Source: Luteimonas sp. MC1572 (lineage in GTDB: Bacteria > Pseudomonadota > Gammaproteobacteria > Xanthomonadales > Xanthomonadaceae). From it: 64,000 bases of DNA. The notes under the pieces are model-generated. The model was not told where the DNA came from and did no database searches. It saw only the letters and a program-made list of their open reading frames with translations. Location: NCBI RefSeq assembly GCF_016615815.1, contig NZ_CP067112.1, positions 2,914,001 through 2,978,000 on the forward strand, given 5' to 3'. Below are positions 1 through 10,439 of the stretch, in pieces. The translations under genes were made by a program, and so were the position numbers. How positions within the stretch are numbered: the first letter of the stretch is position 1; every line of letters starts with the position of its first letter.

Positions 1-726
1 GACGATGGCAGCTCCATCGATGTGCTGCGCGTGCGCGACCCGCGCGCGCGGCGCGTGCGCCTGTCGGTCGATGAACGCGGCGCGCGCCTGACGCTGCCGC
101 CGCGCGCCAGCCTGGATGCGGGCGAGCGTTTCCTGCGCGAACACAGCGACTGGCTGCAGGCGCAGCTGCGCGCGCATGCCATCGACCACATCACGCCGCT
201 GCAGCGTGGCGTCACCGACGCGCTGCCGCTGCGGGGCGAACTGCTGCCGCTGCGCTGGGAGCGCGGGCGCTTCGCCTGCGTGGTGCGCGATGCCGACGGC
301 CTGGTGTTCCGCGACACCGCGCGTGGCGGCGGCACCGCGCTGCGCCGCGCACTGCGCGAGTTCTACGAGAGCGAAGCGCGCGCCGACGTCGGCCGCTGGC
401 TGCCCGGCTACCTGCCCGGCCTGCCGCGGGCGCCCGCGCGCATGCGCCTGAAGCCGATGTCCTCGCAGTGGGGTTCGCTGGCGCCGGACGGCACGCTCGC
501 GCTCGACCTGGCGCTGGTGCTCGGCCGGCCGTCGGCGTTCGAATACGTGCTGGTGCACGAGCTCTGCCACCTGCTGCGGCCCGATCATTCGCCGGCGTTC
601 TGGCACGAGGTGGAGGCGCGCTGCCCGGACTGGCGCGCCGAGCGCGACTATTTCCGCAGCGAAGGCCGCCAGCTCAAGGCCGCGCTGCGCGTGCTGCTGT
701 CCGGGGACACCGCTTCCCCGCCTTGA
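1..726 (+). CDS. YgjP-type (DUF45, M48-like) metallopeptidase, 5' end outside window
   Basis: Predicted zinc metallopeptidase of the YgjP/DUF45 family; its physiological substrate is not known. The frame is open to base 1 and the first possible start inside the window is a GTG at 22, so the true start is probably upstream and the N-terminus is missing. The zinc motif HELCH (HExxH type) is encoded at 556-570, and the following HSPAFW segment supplies the third-ligand region usual for this family. The gene converges on the alpha/beta hydrolase gene, with 21 bases between the two stop codons. Confidence 0.85.
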   Translation, partial: DDGSSIDVLRVRDPRARRVRLSVDERGARLTLPPRASLDAGERFLREHSDWLQAQLRAHAIDHITPLQRGVTDALPLRGELLPLRWERGRFACVVRDADGLVFRDTARGGGTALRRALREFYESEARADVGRWLPGYLPGLPRAPARMRLKPMSSQWGSLAPDGTLALDLALVLGRPSAFEYVLVHELCHLLRPDHSPAFWHEVEARCPDWRAERDYFRSEGRQLKAALRVLLSGDTASPP

Positions 727-747
727 CGGGCGCCTGCGGCGCGGCGC

Positions 748-1590
748 TCAGCGGACGAGGAAATCGCCGATCGCGTCGGCAACCGCCTGCGGATCTTCCA
801 TGTGCAGGTGGTGGCTGCCGGCGATGATGGTCATGTCGCCATCGGGCAGGCGCGCGGCGCGAGCGCGGCGCAGCGCATCCGGCAGGTAGACCTGCGCGGG
901 GTCGGCGAACACCACCCGTGTCGGGCAGGTGATGCCGGCCACCAGGTCGTCGACCTGCGCCTCGGTCATGCGCACCATGGTCGGCAGGGTCAGGCGCGGA
1001 TCGCTGCTCCAGCTCCAGCCACCTTCCACCGCCAGCACGCCGCGCTCCACCAGCAGCCGTGCCACCGGTTCTGTCAGCCCGTTGGCCTTCATGCGCGCGC
1101 GCACCGCGATCTCGAGGTCGGGGAACACGCGCAGGCGCTTGCCGGGCAGCGCGCGGGTCGCGGCCACGGCATCGCGCAGCCGCGAGACGGTGTTCTCCGG
1201 CGTTTCCGCCAGCGCGCCCAGCGCCTCGATCGCCACCAGCCGCGTCACCCGCTCGGGGCACGCGGCGGCCACCAGGCTGGCGATGCCGGCGCCCATTGAA
1301 TGGCCGAGCAGCGCGAAGCGCTCCCAGCCGAGCGCGTCGGCGATGTCGAGCACCGAATGCACGGCGCCGGCGAACGAATAGTCGGCGCCCGCGGCGAGGT
1401 GGTCGCTGGCGCCGTGCCCGGGCAGGTCGACCGCGCGCAGGTCGACGCCCGCGAGGTGCGGTGCCAGTGGAATGAAGCTCGCGGCGTTGTCGAGCCAGCC
1501 ATGCAAGGCCAGCACCGGCGTCGCACCCGCCGTTCCGGCGCTCAGGCCGCGCACCTTGCCCAGCGGCACGTCGAGTTCGAAGGCGTCCAT
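748..1590 (-). CDS. alpha/beta hydrolase coupled to hemH
   Basis: Cytoplasmic alpha/beta-fold hydrolase, 280 aa, with no signal peptide. The HGW oxyanion segment is at residues 30-32, the nucleophile elbow GHSMG puts the catalytic serine at residue 98, and a GSHH segment near residue 265 supplies the catalytic histidine. The substrate cannot be told from sequence; the family covers esterases and epoxide or ring-cleavage hydrolases. The ATG at 1590 overlaps the hemH stop in a TGATG arrangement, so it is probably translated by coupling to hemH. A longer frame upstream is a shadow inside hemH. Confidence 0.85.
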   Translation of the reverse strand: MDAFELDVPLGKVRGLSAGTAGATPVLALHGWLDNAASFIPLAPHLAGVDLRAVDLPGHGASDHLAAGADYSFAGAVHSVLDIADALGWERFALLGHSMGAGIASLVAAACPERVTRLVAIEALGALAETPENTVSRLRDAVAATRALPGKRLRVFPDLEIAVRARMKANGLTEPVARLLVERGVLAVEGGWSWSSDPRLTLPTMVRMTEAQVDDLVAGITCPTRVVFADPAQVYLPDALRRARAARLPDGDMTIIAGSHHLHMEDPQAVADAIGDFLVR

Positions 1591-2561
1591 CAGCGCCACG
1601 CCGCAAGTTCGCGCATGGCGATGGCCGCGATCGCGTCGGCGTGCGCCGGCGCGTCGTTGAGGCAGGGGATGTAGGCGAGCGTCTCGCCACCATGTTCGCG
1701 GAACAGTTCCGCGTTCTGGATCGCGATCTCCTCGAGCGTCTCCAGGCAGTCGGCCGAGAAGCCCGGGCAGACCACGTCGACGCGGCGCGTGCCGGCTCCT
1801 GCCAGCGCGCGCAACGTGGCGTCGGTCGCGGGCTTGAGCCAGGCGCCCGCACCGAAGCGCGACTGGAACGCGGTCTGCCATTCGCCGTCCTCGAGTCCAA
1901 GCGCGGCGACGATCGCCTGCGCCCCGGCATGGCACTGGCGCTCGTAGGGATCACCGGCATCCACCAGCCGCTGCGGGATGCCATGGAACGAGAACAGCAG
2001 CAGTTCGCCGCGGCCGTTGGCCTGCCAGTGCGCGCGGATCGACGCGGCCACCGCGTGCACCCAGCCGGGATCCACCGAATACTCGTCGACCACGCGCACC
2101 TGTGCGGCCGGCATCACCCTGCGCACCACGTCGACCACCGACGCGGTGGTGGTGGTGGAGTACTGCGGATACAGCGGCAGCACCACCACCCGCCCGTCGC
2201 GGTCGCGTGCGGCGACGAGTTCTGCTTCCAGCACCGGCGCGCCGTAGCGCATCGCGTGCACCACGCGCACGCCGGGCATGCGCGCCTGCACCGCTTCGGC
2301 CAGCCGGCGCGTGTGCACCGCCAGCGGCGAGCCGCCGTCCATCCACACCTGTTCGTACTTGTGCGCGACCGCCTTCGAGCGCCGCGGCAGCACCGCCAGG
2401 CGCAGGATCGGCTGCCACAGCCAGCGCGGCAGCGCGACCACGCGCGGATCGGACAGGAATTCGGCGAGGTACGTGCGGATGGCCTCGGGCGTCGGCGCCG
2501 CGGGCGTACCGAGGTTGACCAGCAACAGCGTGTCGCCGGGGGCGGGATGGAGTTCGGTCAT
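1590..2561 (-). CDS. hemH: ferrochelatase HemH
   Basis: Ferrochelatase, the last step of protoheme synthesis: insertion of Fe2+ into protoporphyrin IX. The protein is 323 aa, within the family range. The N-terminal LLLVNLGTP signature is at residues 12-20. The SFHGIP motif places the conserved metal-inserting histidine at residue 193, and the C-terminal CPGFSADCLETLEEI block is intact. I chose the ATG at 2561, whose product aligns with the usual N-terminus; the frame continues upstream only as unrelated sequence. The downstream hydrolase overlaps its stop, so the two form a bicistronic unit. Confidence 0.95.
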   Translation of the reverse strand: MTELHPAPGDTLLLVNLGTPAAPTPEAIRTYLAEFLSDPRVVALPRWLWQPILRLAVLPRRSKAVAHKYEQVWMDGGSPLAVHTRRLAEAVQARMPGVRVVHAMRYGAPVLEAELVAARDRDGRVVVLPLYPQYSTTTTASVVDVVRRVMPAAQVRVVDEYSVDPGWVHAVAASIRAHWQANGRGELLLFSFHGIPQRLVDAGDPYERQCHAGAQAIVAALGLEDGEWQTAFQSRFGAGAWLKPATDATLRALAGAGTRRVDVVCPGFSADCLETLEEIAIQNAELFREHGGETLAYIPCLNDAPAHADAIAAIAMRELAAWR

Positions 2562-2748
2562 GGGCGATGGCTTCGCGGGATGCGCGTGGCGTTCGGCAAC
2601 AGGCGCCAGTCTAAGGGTTCGCCGCCTCATCGCCGATTCATCGCGCTGCGCATAGCCTGACGGCCTTCGCGCCGCGGTCGACATCGTGCCCGCTCGACAG
2701 CACGCGCCACCCGCCGCATCCTCGTGCCATCCCTTTCCGGAGTCCGCC

Positions 2749-3654
2749 ATGTCCGCCACGCGTAACCAGCTCCGCATGCCCGCGCTTGCCGCCGCGCTCG
2801 CGCTCGCCCTCGTCGCCGCGCCCGCCGTTGCCGGCCCGGACCAGGATGCGCGCGCGCTGAATGCCGTGCGCGTGCTCACCGACATCCAGCAGATCCCGGA
2901 GTCCGGGATTCCGGACAAGCTGTTCGACGAAGCGCGCGCGATCGTGGTGGTGCCCGACACCATCAAGGCCGGCCTGGTGCTTGGCGGCCGCCGCGGCCGC
3001 GGGCTGATGTCGGTCAAGAATCCCGATGGCACCTGGTCCAACCCGAGCTTCGTGACGCTCACCGGCGGCAGCATCGGCTTCCAGGCGGGCGTGCAGTCGG
3101 CCGACGTGGTGCTGGTGTTCCGCAGCGACCGCGGCCTGGAGTCGATCGTCAACGGCAAGTTCACCCTCGGCGCCGATGCCGCGGTGGCCGCGGGTCCGCT
3201 GGGCCGCAATGCGTCCACCGCCACCGACGGCGAGCTGAAAGCCGAGATCTGGTCGTGGTCGCGCGCGCGCGGCCTGTTCGCCGGCGTGGCGCTCGACGGC
3301 GCGGTGCTGTCGATCGACGACTCCGCCAACGAGTCCGTCTACGGCCGCGACACCACGCCGAGGATGATCTTCGAGGGCCGCGCCAGGGGCCAGCCGTCGG
3401 CCGCGGTGGTGGATTTCCGCGACCGCCTGGAAGAAGCCACCGCGCTGGCGCGCAGCAACCGGGGCACGACCGCAGCCCAAGGCCGCACGGGCTACAGCGC
3501 GCCTGCGGCGCCTGCGACTGCGGTCGTCGACACCCGGCCGATCGCCGCGGGCAGCGCGGCGCCTTCGGCCTTCGAACCGGTCGAGGACAGCCCGGTGTTC
3601 GCCGAGCCGCTGCCTGAATCGCTGCCCGAGCCGCTCCCGGAACCGCGTTGGTAA
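2749..3654 (+). CDS. SYLF-domain lipid-binding protein, exported
   Basis: Protein of 301 aa with a Sec signal peptide (hydrophobic run at residues 12-25, cleavage near VAG). It is followed by a SYLF/Ysc84 domain (about residues 28-230), a family linked to phosphoinositide or lipid binding. Family-like blocks are KLFDEARAIVVVP, GLVLGGRRGRGLMS and the W-S-NPSFVTLTGGSIGFQ segment. The C-terminal 70 residues are Ala/Pro-rich and probably disordered. ATG 2749 was preferred over the GTG at 2686 because it starts exactly at a signal peptide and is preceded by a CCGGAG ribosome-binding-like stretch. It diverges from hemH. Confidence 0.85.
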   Translation: MSATRNQLRMPALAAALALALVAAPAVAGPDQDARALNAVRVLTDIQQIPESGIPDKLFDEARAIVVVPDTIKAGLVLGGRRGRGLMSVKNPDGTWSNPSFVTLTGGSIGFQAGVQSADVVLVFRSDRGLESIVNGKFTLGADAAVAAGPLGRNASTATDGELKAEIWSWSRARGLFAGVALDGAVLSIDDSANESVYGRDTTPRMIFEGRARGQPSAAVVDFRDRLEEATALARSNRGTTAAQGRTGYSAPAAPATAVVDTRPIAAGSAAPSAFEPVEDSPVFAEPLPESLPEPLPEPRW

Positions 3655-3695
3655 TTGCACGCGCGTCCCGCCGGCACGCGCCGCGCGGGGCGTCT

Positions 3696-3704
3696 TGTTA
3701 TCCT
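3696..3704 (+). promoter_or_regulatory. candidate extended -10 promoter of tatABC
   Basis: A TGTTATCCT element (TG dinucleotide one base before a TATCCT hexamer) lies 31 bases before the tatA ATG. It fits an extended -10 promoter of the kind common in this group. No convincing -35 is seen 17 bases upstream. It is the only promoter-like element in the 80-base gap after the SYLF gene. Confidence 0.35.
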
Positions 3705-3734
3705 GAGCACCCGACGGAATCCAGGTAGAGCAGC

Positions 3735-3959
3735 ATGGGCAGTTTCAGCATCTGGCATTGGCTCATCGTGCTGGTGGTCGTGCTGCTGATCTTCGGCACC
3801 AAGCGCCTGCGCGGCGCCGGCCGTGACCTGGGCGAAGCGGTGAAGGGCTTCAAGAAGGGCATGTCCGACGACGACGACAAGCCGGCCGGCCAGCTCGGCG
3901 ACCAGTCGCGCGAAAGCGACAAGGCCTCCGAACACCACGACGACAACGTCAAGCGCTGA
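3735..3959 (+). CDS. tatA: twin-arginine translocase subunit TatA
   Basis: Pore-forming subunit of the twin-arginine translocase, which exports folded proteins across the inner membrane. The 74-aa protein has one N-terminal membrane helix (residues 5-21), the FGTKRLRG hinge, an amphipathic helix ([13 protein letters not shown]), and an acidic, disordered tail rich in Asp and His. It is the first gene of a tatA-tatB-tatC operon, with a 31-base gap to tatB. Confidence 0.95.
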   Translation: MGSFSIWHWLIVLVVVLLIFGTKRLRGAGRDLGEAVKGFKKGMSDDDDKPAGQLGDQSRESDKASEHHDDNVKR

Positions 3960-3990
3960 GCCTCCGGGCCGGCGCTTCGCGAACGCACGC

Positions 3991-4431
3991 ATGTTCGACC
4001 TCGGCTTTGGCGAGCTGCTGCTGATCGCAGTGGTCGCCCTGGTGGTCCTCGGCCCCGAACGCCTGCCCAAGGCGGCGCGCTTCGCCGGGCTGTGGGTGCG
4101 CCGCGCGCGCGCGCAGTGGTATTCGGTGAAGTCCGAACTCGAGCGCGAACTCGCCGCCGAGGAGCTCAAGCGCAGCATCGACGAGACCCGCGAAGCCGCC
4201 GGCGACCTGCGCGACCGCGTGCGCGCCAGCGGCGACGAGGTGCGGCGCGACTTCGAGCGCATGCGCGGCGAGGTCAGCGACGCGATAGAGCCCTGGGCGC
4301 CAGCCGCATCGCCCGCGCCCGCGCCAGCCGTTGACGCACCGGCGCCCGCCGATGCCGCAGGGGAGCCCGGTGCCACCAGCGACGACGCGCCGTCCGGCCC
4401 GGGAGACACGCATGTCCGCGGAGACCGATAG
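3991..4431 (+). CDS. tatB: twin-arginine translocase subunit TatB
   Basis: Tat subunit that works with TatC as the receptor for twin-arginine signal peptides. The 146-aa protein begins with the TatB-specific FGFGELL start with a membrane-embedded Glu at residue 8, then the helix and the GPERLP hinge at residues 21-26. A long charged amphipathic helix follows (about residues 28-90), then an Ala/Pro-rich tail. The last 20 bases overlap tatC, which indicates coupled translation. Confidence 0.95.
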   Translation: MFDLGFGELLLIAVVALVVLGPERLPKAARFAGLWVRRARAQWYSVKSELERELAAEELKRSIDETREAAGDLRDRVRASGDEVRRDFERMRGEVSDAIEPWAPAASPAPAPAVDAPAPADAAGEPGATSDDAPSGPGDTHVRGDR

Positions 4432-5167
4432 CGGCGAAAGCCAGCTGTTCGACCACCTGCTGGAGCTGCGCGCGCGCATCATCCGCGGGCTGATGGGGCT
4501 GGGCGTGGCGCTGCTGGCCATGCTGCCGTTCGCCAACCGCCTGTACGCGTGGCTGGCGCAGCCGCTGATTGACAAGCTGCCCGAAGGCGCGCACCTGATC
4601 GCGGTCGAAGTCGCTTCGCCGTTCTTCGCGCCGCTCAAGCTCGCGTTCTTCGCGGCCTTGGTGGTGAGCATGCCGTGGCTGCTGTACCAGGCCTGGGCGT
4701 TCGTGGCGCCGGGCCTGTACCGGCGCGAGAAGCGCCTGGCGCTGCCGCTGCTCGCAACGTCGCTGATCCTGTTCTACACAGGCTGCGCGTTCGCGTTCTT
4801 CGTGGTGCTGCCGTCGGTGTTCACCTTCCTCACCGCGGTGACGCCGGAGGGCGTGGCGATGATGACCGACATCAACGCCTACCTGGATTTCGTGCTGGTG
4901 ATCTTCCTGGCGTTCGGCATCAGCTTCGAGCTGCCGGTGGCACTGGTGATCCTGGTGCTGCTGGGCTGGGTGACGCCCGCGCAGCTGCGCGAATCGCGCG
5001 GCTACGCGATCGTCGGCATCTTCGTGCTGGCGGCGGTGATCACCCCTCCGGACGTGATCTCGCAGCTGATGCTGGCGATCCCGATGTGCCTGCTGTACGA
5101 GGCCGGGATCCTGGCGGCGCGTGCGCTGTCGCGGCGCGAGCCCGCGGCGGGCGACGGCGCCGACTGA
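4412..5167 (+). CDS. tatC: Sec-independent translocase TatC
   Basis: Six-helix inner-membrane core of the Tat translocase; it recognises the twin-arginine motif. 251 aa. Conserved features include the N-terminal FDHLLELR motif and the FELPVALV segment carrying the conserved membrane Glu. I chose the ATG at 4412, 20 bases inside tatB, because its product begins just before FDHLLELR; an in-frame ATG at 4331 would add 27 residues not typical of the family. Its stop overlaps the start of the RDD gene (TGATG). Confidence 0.95.
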   Translation: MSAETDSGESQLFDHLLELRARIIRGLMGLGVALLAMLPFANRLYAWLAQPLIDKLPEGAHLIAVEVASPFFAPLKLAFFAALVVSMPWLLYQAWAFVAPGLYRREKRLALPLLATSLILFYTGCAFAFFVVLPSVFTFLTAVTPEGVAMMTDINAYLDFVLVIFLAFGISFELPVALVILVLLGWVTPAQLRESRGYAIVGIFVLAAVITPPDVISQLMLAIPMCLLYEAGILAARALSRREPAAGDGAD

Positions 5168-5856
5168 TGCGACCCGCCGGCTTCTGGCGGCGCGCCGCGG
5201 CGTGGAGCCTGGATGCCGTGCTGGTTGCGCTGCCGGTGGTGGGGTTGGGTTGGACACACCTGCAGCGTTCGGCCGGCGTGCTCGGGGCCGCAGCCCATAC
5301 GCTCTTCGAGGCTTCCGCCGTGCGCATGGCCGACGCACTGCAGACCCTGCAGTCGCCGCTCGCCCTCGCCAATGGCTGGTTGCGCGACCCGGTGTTGCTG
5401 GCAGCGGCGGGCGATGTGCAGTCGGCCATGTCCGCAATGCTGCTGCCGCCGCTGGCGGCGTTCGTGGTCGCGTGGATGGCGTGGTGCGTCGGCTTCGAGC
5501 GCTCGCGCTGGCAGGCGACGCCCGGCAAGCGCGCGCTCGGCCTGCGCGTGGTGGATGCCGCGGGCCAGCCGCCGCGCATCGCGCAGCTGCTCGTGCGTTT
5601 CGTTGCCGGCGGCCTGTCCTGGCTCACGCTCAATGTCGGCCACCTGCTGGCCGCGCTGCCGCCACGCCACGCGGCGCTGCACGACCGCATCAGCGGTACG
5701 CGCGTGTGCCTGGCCGATGACGCGACGGCGCGCATGCCCGGCTGGGCACGCGCATGGCTGTGGTTGCTCGCGGCCGCGACGCTCGCGGCGAACGCCTGGG
5801 TGATGTCCGCGGCCGGCGGCGTGCTGCGGGCCGCGCTGGAACGCGCGCTGGGCTGA
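5167..5856 (+). CDS. RDD-family membrane protein
   Basis: Integral membrane protein of the RDD family, 229 aa, function unknown. The RDD signature is visible as the Arg-rich start followed by SLDAVLVALPVVGLG (helix 1), a WQATPGKRALGLRVVD segment typical of the family, and an LHDRISGTRV segment with the conserved Asp. A last membrane segment lies near residues 195-215. The ATG overlaps the tatC stop, so the gene is translationally attached to the tat operon, though no role in Tat export is established. A small inverted repeat (CTGAG/CTCAG) spans its stop and the stop of the convergent gene. Confidence 0.85.
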   Translation: MRPAGFWRRAAAWSLDAVLVALPVVGLGWTHLQRSAGVLGAAAHTLFEASAVRMADALQTLQSPLALANGWLRDPVLLAAAGDVQSAMSAMLLPPLAAFVVAWMAWCVGFERSRWQATPGKRALGLRVVDAAGQPPRIAQLLVRFVAGGLSWLTLNVGHLLAALPPRHAALHDRISGTRVCLADDATARMPGWARAWLWLLAAATLAANAWVMSAAGGVLRAALERALG

Positions 5857-5864
5857 GCGGCGGC

Positions 5865-6779
5865 TCAGGCCGCGACTTCGTGTCCGTTGCTGCTGTCCGC
5901 GTCGGCCGCGCCGCCGCAGACGTCGCGCCACATGGCGTAGATCACGCCGAACATCACCACGTACACCGCGACCATCGCCGCGAAGTACAGCGGCGCCGCC
6001 AGCACCATGCCCAACGCCGGGTTGATGAACGAGCCCAGCGCCATCAGCAGCGCGACGGCGAGCGCGAGCACGAACACCGCGACCAGTCCGACCACCAGCA
6101 CCGCGACGGTCAGGACCAGCAGCGGCAACAGGTTCTTCAGCGCACCCAGCAGGCCGTCGGCCAGCGACTGGCCCACGCTCGCGCGACCCAGCGCGGCCTG
6201 GCCCAGGGCGAGCGAATACACCCCGTTGAAGAACACGCCGACGATGAACAGCAGCGCGAACAGGGTGCCGGTGCCGCTCGGCAACGCCGGGATCACCGGC
6301 GTCTCGCCGGGCTCCGCCGACTCCAGCGCCTCCATCACCACCGCCATCTCGGCGAAGAAGTCGCCGCCGAACGCCAGCGCGATGGCACCGAACAGCAGCA
6401 GCCCGACCACGATCACCACCAGCAGGACCGCGATCACCCGTCCCGCGCCCTGGCCGGCCTGGAACACCTGGAAGATCGAGGTGGCATGCACCGGCGCGCC
6501 CGACTCGTTGGCGTGCAGCAGGCGCAGGTAGCCGGCGAACAGCGGGCCCATCACCACCAGCGAGTACAGCACCGAGAAACCCAGCAGCGCCATGGTCGCC
6601 TGCGCGCTGACCGCGCCCATGCCGCCCTGCACCACGATCTGCACCAGGGTGGGCACCAGCGCCACCAGCATCAGCAGCGCGGCGCCGCCAAACACGGCCT
6701 TCGGGTTGCCGCCCCCCTGGTTGATCGCCTGTTTCAGCCAGCTGAAACCCGCAACCGGGCCCATCGCGCGCGTGGTCAT
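5865..6779 (-). CDS. BPSS1780-type polytopic membrane protein
   Basis: Multi-pass inner-membrane protein, 304 aa, resembling the BPSS1780/YciC-like group of uncharacterised membrane proteins. It begins with MTTRAMGPVAGFSWLKQA, an amphipathic lead-in seen in that group, followed by about six to seven hydrophobic helices (near residues 28-48, 60-85, 115-140, 175-200, 225-255 and 265-290) and a polar tail. No enzymatic motif is seen. Start ATG at 6779. Convergent with the RDD gene. Confidence 0.75.
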   Translation of the reverse strand: MTTRAMGPVAGFSWLKQAINQGGGNPKAVFGGAALLMLVALVPTLVQIVVQGGMGAVSAQATMALLGFSVLYSLVVMGPLFAGYLRLLHANESGAPVHATSIFQVFQAGQGAGRVIAVLLVVIVVGLLLFGAIALAFGGDFFAEMAVVMEALESAEPGETPVIPALPSGTGTLFALLFIVGVFFNGVYSLALGQAALGRASVGQSLADGLLGALKNLLPLLVLTVAVLVVGLVAVFVLALAVALLMALGSFINPALGMVLAAPLYFAAMVAVYVVMFGVIYAMWRDVCGGAADADSSNGHEVAA

Positions 6780-6846
6780 GCCGTTCCCCGTAATCAAGCG
6801 TGTCCGTGGCGGTCGCCACGCTGGCGACATTCTACTGGACGGCCGC

Positions 6847-7584
6847 CTACCCGACGGCCCCGCCGCGACGCGCGTGGCGCACGAAGCGGCGCAGCACATC
6901 GCGGGCCCGCGGCGCGGCACGCACGGCGTCGCGCACCGCGACCGGATCGTGGCCCTCGCCGGCCAGCGCATCGCGGCGCGCTTCGATGTAGCCGCGCATG
7001 TGGGTGCCGCTGAACTCGGGGTGGAACTGCACGCCCCAGGCGGCATCGCCCCAGCGGAACGCGTGGCAGTCGTCGAGCGCGGACGCAGCCAGCACGGTCG
7101 CGCCTTCCGGCGGCGCCAGCACGCTCTGCAGGTGCGTGGCCTGGGCGCAGATCCGCGGCGGGAGGCCGGCGAACAGCGGGTCGTGGGCAGCATCCGGGTG
7201 CAGGTCGAGCGCGACGGTGCCCATCTCGCGGCCGCGCGGGTTGTCGCCGACCTCGCCGCCCAGCGCATGCGCGAGCAGCTGGTGGCCATAGCAGATGCCG
7301 AACACCGGGGCGCCGTCGCGCGCCGCGTCGCCCAGCCATTCGGCGCTGCGTTCGCTCCAGTCTTCGCGGTGGCTGACCATCGCGCCGGATCCGGTGACCA
7401 GGACCCCGGCATAGCCGCGGTGCGACGGCGGCCTGGCGCCGGCCTGCACGTCGACCACCCTCACCTCGTCGCGTGCGAGGCCGGCCGCGGTGCGGATCCA
7501 GTGCGCGAAACCGCCGTGGCGGCGCATCGACGCGACCGGGCGGCCGGTTTCGAGGACCAGGAAGGGGGCGTGGCGGCGACTCAT
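6847..7584 (-). CDS. class I glutamine amidotransferase-like protein
   Basis: Class I glutamine amidotransferase-fold protein, 245 aa. The nucleophile elbow GICYGHQ holds the catalytic Cys, and QFHPEF supplies the catalytic His and Glu, so the triad is intact. No synthetase domain is attached, so the ammonia acceptor or alternative substrate (for example a gamma-glutamyl compound) is unknown. ATG 7584 is preferred to the in-frame TTG at 7590, which adds two residues. It sits 24 bases downstream of the GspE-like gene on the same strand. Confidence 0.85.
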   Translation of the reverse strand: MSRRHAPFLVLETGRPVASMRRHGGFAHWIRTAAGLARDEVRVVDVQAGARPPSHRGYAGVLVTGSGAMVSHREDWSERSAEWLGDAARDGAPVFGICYGHQLLAHALGGEVGDNPRGREMGTVALDLHPDAAHDPLFAGLPPRICAQATHLQSVLAPPEGATVLAASALDDCHAFRWGDAAWGVQFHPEFSGTHMRGYIEARRDALAGEGHDPVAVRDAVRAAPRARDVLRRFVRHARRGGAVG

Positions 7585-7608
7585 CGGCAATGATCCATGG
7601 ACACGCCG

Positions 7609-9423
<1,815 letters not shown>

Positions 9424-9461
9424 CGCTCCGGCATCCGCATGGGGGCGTGCGGGGGCGCCGC

Positions 9462-9467
9462 TATACT
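9462..9467 (+). promoter_or_regulatory. candidate -10 hexamer of glyQS
   Basis: TATACT, one mismatch from the sigma-70 consensus, lies 43 bases before the glyQ ATG in the gap between glyQ and the divergent GspE-like gene. No clear -35 hexamer is seen at the matching distance. Confidence 0.4.
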
Positions 9468-9510
9468 AGCGCGCCCCGCCACGCGGCCTTTCCACGGGCA
9501 CCGAACGCGC

Positions 9511-10422
9511 ATGACCGCACCGACCTTCCAGCAGCTGATCCAGCGGCTCAACGAATTCTGGGCCGCGCAGGGCTGCGTGCTGATCCAGCCGCTCGACCTG
9601 GAGGTGGGTGCCGGCACCTTCCATCCCGCGACCTTCCTGCGCTCGCTGGGCCCGGAGCCGTGGAACGCCGCCTACGTGCAGCCCTGCCGCCGCCCGACCG
9701 ACGGCCGCTACGGCGAGAACCCCAACCGCCTGCAGCGCTACTACCAGTACCAGGTGGCGATGAAGCCCAGCCCCGACAACATCGTCGAGCTGTACTTCGA
9801 TTCGTTGAAGAGCCTGGGCGTGGATCCGCTGGTGCACGACCTGCGCCTGGTCGAGGACAACTGGGAGTCGCCGACGCTCGGCGCCTGGGGCCTCGGCTGG
9901 GAAGTCTGGCTCAACGGCATGGAAGTCACCCAGTTCACCTGGTTCCAGCAGGCCGGTGGCATGGAGTGCCGTCCGGTGCTCGGCGAGATCACCTACGGCC
10001 TCGAGCGCCTGTGCATGTACCTGCAGAACGTCGACAACGTGTTCGACATCGTGTGGACGCACGGCCCCGACGGCACGCCGGTGACCTACCGCGACGTCTA
10101 CCACCAGAACGAAGTCGAGCAGAGCACCTACAACTTCGAGCACGCCGACGTCGCCGAGCTTTTCCACCGCTTCGACGCCTGCGAGGCCGAGGCGCTGAAG
10201 CTCGTCGCGCTCGACCTGCCGTTGCCGGCCTACGAGCAGGCGATGAAGGCCAGCCACAGCTTCAACATGCTCGACGCGCGCCGCGCGATCAGCGTCACCG
10301 AGCGCCAGCGCTACATCCTGCGCGTGCGCCGGCTGTCGCAGGCGGTGGCCGAGAGCTACCACGCACAGCGCGAGAAGCTCGGCTTCCCGGGCCTCAAGCA
10401 GGCCCCGGCTTCGGCCGCCTGA
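9511..10422 (+). CDS. glyQ: glycyl-tRNA synthetase alpha subunit
   Basis: Catalytic alpha subunit of the tetrameric (alpha2beta2) glycyl-tRNA synthetase; it activates glycine and, with GlyS, charges tRNA-Gly. 303 aa, the normal length. Family blocks are intact, including [12 protein letters not shown] near the N-terminus, [16 protein letters not shown] and [13 protein letters not shown] 9511 gives the standard [10 protein letters not shown] start. glyS follows after a 17-base gap, making a glyQS operon. Confidence 0.97.
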   Translation: MTAPTFQQLIQRLNEFWAAQGCVLIQPLDLEVGAGTFHPATFLRSLGPEPWNAAYVQPCRRPTDGRYGENPNRLQRYYQYQVAMKPSPDNIVELYFDSLKSLGVDPLVHDLRLVEDNWESPTLGAWGLGWEVWLNGMEVTQFTWFQQAGGMECRPVLGEITYGLERLCMYLQNVDNVFDIVWTHGPDGTPVTYRDVYHQNEVEQSTYNFEHADVAELFHRFDACEAEALKLVALDLPLPAYEQAMKASHSFNMLDARRAISVTERQRYILRVRRLSQAVAESYHAQREKLGFPGLKQAPASAA

Positions 10423-10439
10423 CGCACCAAGGCACAGCA

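Noticed and set aside
4331..4411. Upstream in-frame ATG for tatC
   Set aside because: It adds 27 Pro/Arg-rich residues translated from the tatB 3' end that are absent from TatC proteins; ATG 4412 gives the standard N-terminus.
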